DNA of 29,207 nucleotides from a virus. The stretch spans positions 1-29,207 of IMG/VR virus record IMGVR_UViG_3300024261_000119; one strand, given 5' to 3'. Positions 22,317 through 29,207 of the stretch are shown here, piece by piece. A program made the translations under genes and the position numbers. The notes beneath the pieces are model-generated. The model ran no database searches and was not told the DNA's origin. It saw only the letters and a program-made list of their open reading frames with translations. How positions within the stretch are numbered: position 1 is the stretch's first letter; each line of letters starts with the position of its first letter.

Positions 22317-22721
22317 TTATGATTTAGTATATTTATTTTTTACAGTATCGATATGAGTTTCCCAAACAGCAGTTTCATTTTTTTTATCCCAATAAATCAT
22401 ATCTAACTGTTCTCCTAATGAACCATATTCAGCTGTTCTTTCTCTAATATACAAAGGAGTTTTTTCAAGTTCATCCTGTTCAGCTTTTAACCTTACTTGT
22501 TCTTGTTTTACTTTTTCTTCACCATGTAAATTTATATATGATTGATAATCACTAATATCATTTATAATTTTATTTTCTTTACCAGACTTATATTCTATAT
22601 GTCCAGTACTACCATTCCATTGCATTGCATGAATATCTTCATCAATATCAAATTCAAATACTAATAGTTCACCATCCACAATAATGGTTTTATCTATTGG
22701 TATAATAGTTAATGTAGTCAT
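22317..22721 (-). CDS. Fibre-accessory protein with HAMQW domain (134 aa)
   Basis: The N-terminal half (DKTIIVDGELLVFEFDIDED then IHAMQWNGSTGHIEYKSG) fits a small phage domain with the pattern VDG.......IHA.QW.G..G.IEY, often next to fibre genes. The C-terminal half is helical and ends with YGSLGEQLDMIYWDKKNETA followed by VWETHIDTVKNKYTKS, the accessory ending of this window. The start overlaps the stop of the oxygenase by four bases (ATGA), so the two are translated together. Confidence 0.78.
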   Translation of the reverse strand: MTTLTIIPIDKTIIVDGELLVFEFDIDEDIHAMQWNGSTGHIEYKSGKENKIINDISDYQSYINLHGEEKVKQEQVRLKAEQDELEKTPLYIRERTAEYGSLGEQLDMIYWDKKNETAVWETHIDTVKNKYTKS

Positions 22722-23269
22722 TTATTAATTTCCTTTTCTATAAAACAATGTATAGTTAACATAAATCTGGGATAATCAGCATAATGTGCTACAGGAGTAC
22801 CTGAATGCCACATAGAACCCCTAAAAATAGTTGCTTTGCCCGGTTCTGGTGAAACAGCATGAACAATATCATTACTATTCATATTTTTAAACATTACTGT
22901 GTATCCACCCCAATCTCTTTTCCATTCTTGATTCAAACATAATAATATAGTAGGGCCATTATCTTTACCGTCTGAATGTGGAAGATTTACAGTTGCATGA
23001 TCTGAATAATTTATATAGGCATGACTCAAAGATATATCATCTGTAAATAACTTATCACATCTTTTCCATAAATCTGTTTGTATAAAATAGTCAGGATCAA
23101 AATTATAAGTCATTCTCTTTTGTTTCTGACTAGAGAATGTATTGGATACTCTGCCATAATTCCATGTACATTCATTAGTTAAATACCAAAAATCAATTGC
23201 TTCTTTTGGGGTTAAAAAATTATGTATGGTTGTTATTTTATCATTAATTAAATCTTTCTCACTAATCAT
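22718..23269 (-). CDS. 2OG-Fe(II) oxygenase, prolyl-4-hydroxylase-like (183 aa)
   Basis: This enzyme uses 2-oxoglutarate, oxygen and iron to hydroxylate a substrate. The iron-binding triad is visible as His98 and Asp100 in LPHSDGKDNG, and His155 in SMWHSGTPV; Arg168 in YPRFMLTIH is the expected 2-oxoglutarate ligand. WGGYTV and PEPGKATIFRGS are further conserved core strands. Length fits single-domain phage members. The gene has AAAGGAGAG before the ATG and lies between a collar-type fibre and an accessory gene, so the virion fibres are plausible substrates, but this is inference. Host protein or peptide hydroxylation is an alternative. Confidence 0.88.
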   Translation of the reverse strand: MISEKDLINDKITTIHNFLTPKEAIDFWYLTNECTWNYGRVSNTFSSQKQKRMTYNFDPDYFIQTDLWKRCDKLFTDDISLSHAYINYSDHATVNLPHSDGKDNGPTILLCLNQEWKRDWGGYTVMFKNMNSNDIVHAVSPEPGKATIFRGSMWHSGTPVAHYADYPRFMLTIHCFIEKEINK

Positions 23270-23286
23270 TCACTCTCCTTTATATT

Positions 23287-24426
23287 TTATGTTTTCATAA
23301 TATAAGCTAAGGCATAATAAGGCGGTAATGAGCCAGTATGAGTATGTGAACCACTACCACCAGTAGCACCCGTTGTACTTCCACTACCAACAATTTTCTG
23401 ATTATCACCGTCCGCTCTAGGCCCACCAGCCTGTTGTCCAGAGTGAGTATGTGAAGGCATCTGTGCAATAGTCAATGTATGAGCACCAGTACTTGTAGAA
23501 CCACCTGTTGCATCAACTGCTTGTCCTGAACCAGCACCAATAACAAATCTATCTCTTAAATCTGGAGTAGAATTAGTACCATCACATATAACCCAACCAT
23601 TAGGTATTGTTGCTATACTGCCACTCCAAATTGCAATAATTCCAGAAGGAACACCTTCAATACCTAACAAATTGCTACCATCCAATGCTGGCAAAACACC
23701 AGAACTAGCTAATTTATCAACAGTTACGTTTCCGTCAGCAATTTTATTTGTTGTTACAGCATTGTCTGCTATTTTAGGTTCGGTTACATTTCCGTCAAGA
23801 ATTTTTACAGTTGTAACAGCATCTGTTGCTAGTTTATCAGCAGTTACATTTGCATCAAGAACTTTTACAGTTGTTACAGAATTATCTGCTATTTTAGTAT
23901 TAGTAACAGCACCCGTTTGTATTTTTGCTTCTTGTACTGACTGTGGGCCTAATTCATTAACAGTAACAGCATTAAGTTGTATCTGTGCAGTACCAACAGA
24001 ATTAGCAGCAAGATTTGTTTGTTGTACTTCTCCAGTACCAATCTTAGCAGACACTACTGCATTATCAGCAAGTTCTGGAGTTCCGACAGCGTTAGCAACA
24101 ATCTGTGTATTACCAATAGTGCCACTTATATCACCACCTACCGAAGCACCTGAAACATCTGGTGCATTACTAAACTGTAGATTACCACTACCGTCTGTAG
24201 ATAACAATTGATTCGGCGTACCATCACTTACAGTAAGTTGTGTTATACCAACTGCATTGGAAACATTACCCATATCTTTTCTAGCAAGTGGAATACCAGA
24301 AACAGTTGAACCGTCATGCACTCTTAGAGTTTTTTCAGTAATGTCAACAGTAATCTCACCCTCATCACCAGTAAAAACATCGTGGTCAGTTGTACTCCCT
24401 CTTCGTCTTCTTACAATTTTTGCCAT
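23287..24426 (-). CDS. Tail fibre with Mtd_N-like start and tail-collar tip (379 aa)
   Basis: The N-terminus MAKIVRRRRGSTTDHDVFTG followed by DEGEITVDITEKTLRVHDGS and GIPLARKD is the Mtd_N-type domain. Residues about 60-240 are short NAVTT.KIAD.NVT repeats forming the shaft. The tip starts VPSGIIAIWSGSIATIPNGW and continues ICDGTNSTPDLRDRFVIGAG, with MPSHTHSGQQ and SGSHTHTGSLPPYYALAYIM at the end. This is the phage tail-collar domain; the HTH histidines bind metal in related short tail fibres. It is probably a receptor-binding short fibre. Confidence 0.9.
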   Translation of the reverse strand: MAKIVRRRRGSTTDHDVFTGDEGEITVDITEKTLRVHDGSTVSGIPLARKDMGNVSNAVGITQLTVSDGTPNQLLSTDGSGNLQFSNAPDVSGASVGGDISGTIGNTQIVANAVGTPELADNAVVSAKIGTGEVQQTNLAANSVGTAQIQLNAVTVNELGPQSVQEAKIQTGAVTNTKIADNSVTTVKVLDANVTADKLATDAVTTVKILDGNVTEPKIADNAVTTNKIADGNVTVDKLASSGVLPALDGSNLLGIEGVPSGIIAIWSGSIATIPNGWVICDGTNSTPDLRDRFVIGAGSGQAVDATGGSTSTGAHTLTIAQMPSHTHSGQQAGGPRADGDNQKIVGSGSTTGATGGSGSHTHTGSLPPYYALAYIMKT

Positions 24427-24437
24427 TTTCTATAACC

Positions 24438-24767
24438 TTATGATTTAGGATATTTTAATTTTACAGCTTGTCTTTTAGCAGTTACCTCATCCCACATTGT
24501 AGAGTCGCCTTCTTCTTTCTCTGCTAGTGCTACTGTTACCTCATCAATAGAAGGATATTCTACTCTTCTGCGGTCTTGATATGTTAATGATGCTTCATAT
24601 ATATCATTTAACATTTGTACAAATTCTTCATTCGTTACTTCTTTTTCTTCAAGATCAGCTGCATCATATCCACCATTAACTGAATTCTGAATCATTGTGC
24701 CAGGTACACAACCAGTTTGTTCTTCTAAAAATTCTCCTGTAGATTTTACTACGCATATATATTTCAT
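24438..24767 (-). CDS. Small fibre-accessory protein (109 aa)
   Basis: I place the start at the ATG at 24767 (MKYICVVKSTGEFLEEQTGC) because TTAGGAGA lies 5 bases before it; an ATG 18 bases upstream overlaps the end of the fibre gene and lacks this. The C-terminal half has YQDRRRVEYPSIDEVTVALA and ends TMWDEVTAKRQAVKLKYPKS. EYPSID resembles the YGSLGEQ and YSSIVDQ segments of the other accessory proteins. It follows the 461 aa fibre and precedes the collar fibre, and is likely part of the fibre assembly set. Confidence 0.75.
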   Translation of the reverse strand: MKYICVVKSTGEFLEEQTGCVPGTMIQNSVNGGYDAADLEEKEVTNEEFVQMLNDIYEASLTYQDRRRVEYPSIDEVTVALAEKEEGDSTMWDEVTAKRQAVKLKYPKS

Positions 24768-24775
24768 ATTATCTC

Positions 24776-26161
24776 CTAACTCCATGCCATGTATTGAACA
24801 GGCTGATTATTAGTAAATCCACTAGTAGTTGTCAGATCGTCCCTCTGCAAAGTAAAACCATTTGATAAAAAAGCAGTAAGTGAATATGATATATAATCAA
24901 ATAAACTAGTCCCACTATTAAACCGCTTCAAAACAAATACAACATCTAACTCTCCACCGCCATCCTGAGATGCTTGTGAATTAAAACAAGCTTGAGAAGC
25001 GAGTCTACCACCACCAATAGAGCCACTATCACTATTAGAACCTACACCCAGCGCTCCAAAAAGAACAAGTGATGGTTCAAATGGACAATTAGTTACACTC
25101 GTAGTGGTAGCACTAACATTAAGAGTAAATGAAGAAGTAAAATTTTCTCCACCAAGACCCGTTACACTACCTGAAATAGCACCTGTTAATTTACTGGCAT
25201 CAATTCCTGTTGCAAGCATAGCATTTAATATTGAACTATTTGCTACCCCTGCATTATCAGTAGTACCAGTTAAAATACCACCACCAACTGCTAATGATGT
25301 AAGCTGTGGTATAAAAGAAAGAACACCAGAACCATTAGTAGAAAGTATATCACCACTGTTACCATCTGTCGCATCTAACTTAGCAACATCAACTGAATTA
25401 TCAGCAATTTTTAATTTCGTTACTTGTGCATCAGCAATATGTTGAGTTAAAATATTATTATCAATTATATTAACACTTCTAACTGATCCTGTAGCCATCT
25501 TTGAAACTGTTATATTTGAATCAGCAATTTTTGTTGTTGTTACACTTGCATCAGCAATTTTAGATGTCGTTACAGAATCCGCTGATAATTTATCAGAAGT
25601 TACATTTGCATTTGTAATTTTTATCGTAGTAACAGCATCTGTTGCTAACTCAGCTGTTTCAACTGCACCTGCAAGTATTTGTGCATTAGAAGTTGTCCCT
25701 GATAAATCACCGCCAAGGGCAATAGAAGAAGGACTTTCAAAAGATAATACACCACTTCCATTTGTTGTAAGGAGCTGACCATCAAGACCATCAGTAACAT
25801 CAAGTTCTGCAATACCTACCTTATTAACACCTATCTGTGCATTAGATACAGTACCAGTTAAATCACCACCAACAGAAGAACCAGCAACATCAAAATCTAC
25901 AAAAGAAAGATTCCCACTTCCATCAGTTTGCAGTACTTGTCCAGCACCACCATCAGATGTAGCAAGTTCCGCTACACTTATTCTATTTAACAAATTAACA
26001 TTATCTAAATCTTCTCTAGCTAAAGGAAATCCTCCTACTGTAGTACCATCATGTATCACGATGGTTTCTTTATCAGTATCGTGCGTTAACTCACCTTCAG
26101 CACCAGTAAAGATTGTATGTTCTGCTGTTGTACCTCTACGCCTCTGTACTAGTTTAGCCAT
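24776..26161 (-). CDS. Tail fibre with Mtd_N-like start (461 aa)
   Basis: The start MAKLVQRRRGTTAEHTIFTG followed by AEGELTHDTDKETIVIHDGT and GGFPLARED is a typical Mtd_N-type domain, closely related to that of the 379 aa fibre. The shaft (about 70-300) carries VGGDLTGTVSNAQI, DGLDGQLLTTNGSGVLSF and KIADASVTTTKIAD repeats. The tip from about 330 (NVSATTTSVTNCPFEPSLVL on to VQYMAWS) is a distinct beta domain of unknown type. The start overlaps the stop of the 68 aa gene by 8 bases. It is likely a receptor-binding fibre. Confidence 0.88.
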   Translation of the reverse strand: MAKLVQRRRGTTAEHTIFTGAEGELTHDTDKETIVIHDGTTVGGFPLAREDLDNVNLLNRISVAELATSDGGAGQVLQTDGSGNLSFVDFDVAGSSVGGDLTGTVSNAQIGVNKVGIAELDVTDGLDGQLLTTNGSGVLSFESPSSIALGGDLSGTTSNAQILAGAVETAELATDAVTTIKITNANVTSDKLSADSVTTSKIADASVTTTKIADSNITVSKMATGSVRSVNIIDNNILTQHIADAQVTKLKIADNSVDVAKLDATDGNSGDILSTNGSGVLSFIPQLTSLAVGGGILTGTTDNAGVANSSILNAMLATGIDASKLTGAISGSVTGLGGENFTSSFTLNVSATTTSVTNCPFEPSLVLFGALGVGSNSDSGSIGGGRLASQACFNSQASQDGGGELDVVFVLKRFNSGTSLFDYISYSLTAFLSNGFTLQRDDLTTTSGFTNNQPVQYMAWS

Positions 26162-26360
26162 TTTGTTTTCCTAATAATTGTTGGAGTATTTCTTTAATTT
26201 CAGAAATTTCCTGTTTCATATTATTTATATCATCTATTTCGGCTTGTTTTCTTTTCTTTTCTATTTTATAGTTTTCTAAAGCTTTCAAATTTGTATTAAG
26301 AATTGCTTTAGAATTAACATCACGGACATATTGTGTTTCTTCTACTTTTACTGTTTTCAT
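26154..26360 (-). CDS. Small coiled-coil protein (68 aa)
   Basis: This protein starts MKTVKVEETQYVRDVNSKAI, has LNTNLKALENYKIEKKRKQA and a heptad helix ending EISEIKEILQQLLGKQNG. The VRD..SKAILNT..KAL..YK motif is familiar from small proteins of marine T4-like phages that lie beside structural genes. It starts 2 bases after the stop of the DUF4815-type gene. A linker or assembly role is possible; nothing in the sequence proves it. Confidence 0.78.
   Translation of the reverse strand: MKTVKVEETQYVRDVNSKAILNTNLKALENYKIEKKRKQAEIDDINNMKQEISEIKEILQQLLGKQNG
26222..26229 (-). promoter_or_regulatory. Possible late-promoter octamer before the 461 aa fibre
   Basis: TATAAATA on the minus strand lies inside the 68 aa gene, 61 bases upstream of the fibre start. 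The position suits an intragenic late promoter, but chance copies occur elsewhere in coding sequence. Confidence 0.35.
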
Positions 26361-26362
26361 AA

Positions 26363-29207
26363 TTATGCTAACGCAATGGCCCTCAAATCTTTTATCAAAG
26401 GAACTTTAGTTGTATTTGGTGAAGTCATAACAATTTTAATTGCATATGTTTTAAAACTATCATAAGTAACACCATTAGATACATAATTAGCATTTGCTCC
26501 AACTGGTGAAAATTCAAGTTCCAAATATTCGCCCAATTCGTCTGAAGCAGAAACAGCATTAGTATTTGTCGATTCATTCATTAAAGTCCAAGGCCTGTTG
26601 TCAAATGTATCATTATCAAATTGTGATAATACTTTATAATAAACAGATATTTTTGATCCAGCTTGTCTATTAGCAGTCATAAAAACTTGGATGTCTGTTG
26701 CATCAAATCCGTCTTTAAGATTAACACGGCGAGTAAGATATCTTGCTGTCGAGTCACCCCCTGCAGTATTTTCTTCATTGGTTGTGAGATTGTTAATAAC
26801 ATTCTCAATAGTAATAACACTATTTCTAGCAGTATCAATTACTGGACTAATAAACTTACTAGTAGATACAAGTTGTGCTTTAGAAATATATGTTCCTTCT
26901 GATGTTGTTGTTTCTTTTCCTGATATTACTTTTTGAGAAGCAAGTTGAAAATTAGTATTCTGAATAACAGGTTCAAAATCTGTATCAAGAGTTTTTACTG
27001 GAGGACTAGCTCCATCCTCACTAGTCATTTTTATACTCCAAAATACACCTGTATTGTTTATCCTAACTTCTTGAGGAACTAGCTGAACAATATCTGCTTT
27101 ATATTTTGTACTAGATGGGAACTCACTACCAACAACACCATCTTTAAATATAGCAGCTGCTGAACTATTATCTATTGTAAACTCAGCATAATTTAATACA
27201 AATGTTAAATCTTGATTTTGGTCTGGACTCCATGTTGATGCGTTCTGTGATTTAAAGAATACACCAGCATAAGGTTGTTCAGAAATCTTTCTATTTGTCC
27301 CAATAATATTTTCACCCATCTCAGAAATATATGCTTCATACTTCAAACTATTACTCAATACAACAATTGCATACTCGCCGGGCTGTAAATAAACCAATGA
27401 AGGGAAAGTAAACTTAGTTGCAACACTTGCATCTTCACTTACATTAACATCAGCAGGAAACTTAGAAACATCTGAAAATGGTAATACTACTCTAGCAGGA
27501 TAACCATTCAAGGTGTCTCTGATATTAACTGTTACTGGTAGTCCATCATCGTCTTTTGATTTGAAAAACAAATCAATATCTGAAAGGAAAATTCCATCTG
27601 GATATAATGCTTCATCAACCAGAAATGTTTCAGCCAATGGATCAAACCAACCACCAACATTAACGCGGTTGAATGTATTAGTTGTAGTTCTAAATTCAGT
27701 AGCACTACCTTGTCCAAATGACTGAACTCTTGGAACTCTTGATGATACTACAACATTTTCTTTTGTCTGAAGTAATCCCTGTGCTGCATAAATTACTTCA
27801 GCATATGTTGAAGCTGAGATTAAATCACCCTGAATATTATCAACTAAAAGAAATTGTCTTTCGCCAGTTCTAAATCTAAGTGTATCTGAATTTGGAATAT
27901 TGTATTTTAAATCAGAAATAGAACCACCATCATCCGTATATATTGCATCACCCAATGAACCACCTGAAGGCGTACAGAATGCTGAAACATCTTCACTATC
28001 AAAGAATGCATACACTCTTGTATTTGGTTTCATTCCCTTTACATTAACAATCAAATCCCTAGAGCGAATGAAAGGAACAACAGAAACATCAACAATCCTA
28101 TCACCAATACTATTCCTTACAGTATCAACACCAGTAATCTCATTCCTGATACCAGTTCTTGTCTGTGTTACCTGAGCTTCAACTGTCTGTGAAGTTCTTC
28201 TTCTAATAAAAGGAAATGCTGCCCTTCTATCTGTACTTGTATTAGTAGCTAAAACTCTTTCCCTTCCTGTTCCTATAGTTTGCCAATCATTAAATTGTGT
28301 TCCAAATGATAAACCAACTAAACTTTCCCAAGCATCATTTTCACCTTGAAGATTTACAACTACCTCTGGATTTGTTGTGGTGTCAATCCAGTTATCACTT
28401 GGAGGTGTTAAATCAATATTACCAACCCAAGCTAATACTGCAAATGGATTTACATTAATTGCTTTACTTGCAATAGTCTGGTTAACTAATGGAGTTGTAG
28501 TATATGGCAATGTAATACAATCACCAGTTTTTTGTACTCCAACAGATTCGGTTGAATCATAATAAACATCAGTAATCTCGGAGTTGAAGCTTGGACGTAA
28601 AATCTTTTCATCAAAATCAATAGCACATTTATAATCTGGACTCAGAACATTTCCAACACTATGACCATTAAAACCATCTACCAAAAATCCATTTTTAAAT
28701 CTATCCAAACCAGCAGTATCTTTAATTACCAATGACTCAGCATCTTTTTCTAACAATGATAAAGAAGTGTAATACTCTACATTAGCAATTCGTTTTTCCA
28801 ACTTACCAATGTCCCTCATCGTGTATCTTTTGTTTTCTATATATTGTGTAGTTACATCACTTGCTTTAAAAGTAAAAGCAGGAATGTAAATAGTATAGAG
28901 ATTCATTGTCCCATCAAGTCTTGAAGGGGGTATTGTTTTCAAAGAAGGTGTTCCTTTATTAGAACCGAACTTTCTTTCTCTACTTAAATAAACTGTATCT
29001 ACTCTTGGGAGATAATAACTATAGTCAGCTTCCCAATTTGAATTTGGAACAGGTAACTCAATATTTCCAATAGTATCTGAATTATTGTTTCTTCTTGGCC
29101 TAAAGTCTACACAATCTCTAAGTTCAAGTTCTTCACCAGTTACAGGACTTTTATATTTAGGAATATTATTAAATCCAACTGCTGAGGTATAAGAATCAAC
29201 TGAAAGA
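26363..29207 (-). CDS. DUF4815-type tail or baseplate structural protein (N-terminus cut by window edge)
   Basis: The frame is open from base 29207, so the true start lies outside the window; at least 947 codons are visible. The segment LSVDSYTSAVGF, then ELRDCVDFRPRR, DYSYYLPRVDTVYLSRE, and MNLYTIYIPAFTFKASDV with RYTMRDIGKLEKRIANVEYY follows the DUF4815 family found in T4-like marine phages. The middle and C-terminal half contain beta-type domains (for example WFDPLAETFLVDEALYPDGI and YLQPGEYAIVVLSNSLKYEA). It ends KDLRAIALA, which loosely resembles the AIALG tails of fibres here. It is probably a large baseplate or fibre-attachment protein. Confidence 0.82.
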   Translation of the reverse strand, partial: LSVDSYTSAVGFNNIPKYKSPVTGEELELRDCVDFRPRRNNNSDTIGNIELPVPNSNWEADYSYYLPRVDTVYLSRERKFGSNKGTPSLKTIPPSRLDGTMNLYTIYIPAFTFKASDVTTQYIENKRYTMRDIGKLEKRIANVEYYTSLSLLEKDAESLVIKDTAGLDRFKNGFLVDGFNGHSVGNVLSPDYKCAIDFDEKILRPSFNSEITDVYYDSTESVGVQKTGDCITLPYTTTPLVNQTIASKAINVNPFAVLAWVGNIDLTPPSDNWIDTTTNPEVVVNLQGENDAWESLVGLSFGTQFNDWQTIGTGRERVLATNTSTDRRAAFPFIRRRTSQTVEAQVTQTRTGIRNEITGVDTVRNSIGDRIVDVSVVPFIRSRDLIVNVKGMKPNTRVYAFFDSEDVSAFCTPSGGSLGDAIYTDDGGSISDLKYNIPNSDTLRFRTGERQFLLVDNIQGDLISASTYAEVIYAAQGLLQTKENVVVSSRVPRVQSFGQGSATEFRTTTNTFNRVNVGGWFDPLAETFLVDEALYPDGIFLSDIDLFFKSKDDDGLPVTVNIRDTLNGYPARVVLPFSDVSKFPADVNVSEDASVATKFTFPSLVYLQPGEYAIVVLSNSLKYEAYISEMGENIIGTNRKISEQPYAGVFFKSQNASTWSPDQNQDLTFVLNYAEFTIDNSSAAAIFKDGVVGSEFPSSTKYKADIVQLVPQEVRINNTGVFWSIKMTSEDGASPPVKTLDTDFEPVIQNTNFQLASQKVISGKETTTSEGTYISKAQLVSTSKFISPVIDTARNSVITIENVINNLTTNEENTAGGDSTARYLTRRVNLKDGFDATDIQVFMTANRQAGSKISVYYKVLSQFDNDTFDNRPWTLMNESTNTNAVSASDELGEYLELEFSPVGANANYVSNGVTYDSFKTYAIKIVMTSPNTTKVPLIKDLRAIALA

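Noticed and set aside
23672-24211. 179 codon plus-strand open frame opposite the collar fibre
   Set aside because: It mirrors the fibre repeats on the other strand, lacks a promoter and ribosome site, and no other gene uses this strand.
23287-26161. Mtd_N-like fibres as targets of a diversity-generating retroelement
   Set aside because: No reverse transcriptase gene, template repeat or C-type lectin variable tip is present. The Mtd_N-type start alone is common on phage fibres.

Overview
The window is a late structural region of a T4-like contractile-tailed phage (myovirus). Every credible gene lies on the minus strand, so transcription runs from high to low coordinates. The gene order 13-14-15-(264 aa gene)-16-17-18 at the left matches the T4 head-completion, packaging and tail-sheath block. 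The AT-rich composition, T4-type late-promoter octamers (TATAAATA), shine-dalgarno sequences of the AAGGA type, a DUF4815-like structural protein, many Mtd-like and collar-type fibre genes, and a phage 2OG-Fe(II) oxygenase all fit a marine T4-like phage of the cyanophage or pelagimyophage kind. The host cannot be determined from this window.

Layout in transcription order (right to left). (1) 29207-26154: a large DUF4815-type tail or baseplate protein, cut by the right edge, and a small coiled-coil protein. (2) 26161-21474: a fibre cassette block with two Mtd_N-like fibres (461 and 379 aa, the second ending in a tail-collar domain), a prolyl-4-hydroxylase-like oxygenase, a 275 aa fibre and two small fibre-accessory proteins. 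(3) 21332-14608: a visibly more G+C-rich, patchwork fibre locus. Three fibre genes share one N-terminal module (MAYIGR..QDA...) and differ completely at the C-terminus. Small accessory genes sit between them, with a tandem partial gene duplication, two copies of a frameshifted small gene and remnants of lost genes. (4) 14593-7911: a 1150 aa repetitive fibre, then several smaller fibre or adhesin-like proteins. A perfect-stem hairpin and a late promoter separate the 1150 aa gene from those below it, and a second strong terminator follows the 407 aa fibre. (5) 7797-1: a holin-like membrane protein, a coiled-coil protein, neck proteins gp13 and gp14, sheath terminator gp15, an uncharacterised virion protein, terminase gp16 and gp17, and tail sheath gp18 (cut by the left edge).

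The left block builds the neck, packages DNA and makes the contractile tail. The central and right parts supply an unusually large set of host-recognition proteins. The most interesting feature is the 14.6-21 kb locus, which looks like a modular receptor-binding cassette array caught in the middle of recombination: conserved N-terminal arms, conserved cassette boundaries, variable distal domains and decaying leftovers. Other points of note are an identical C-terminal peptide on two separate fibre proteins (with a variant on a third), and the same GGxGY repeat inserted into two unrelated structural proteins. I saw no tRNA, rRNA, integrase, transposase, reverse transcriptase or CRISPR array. No stretch over 300 bases lacks a gene.
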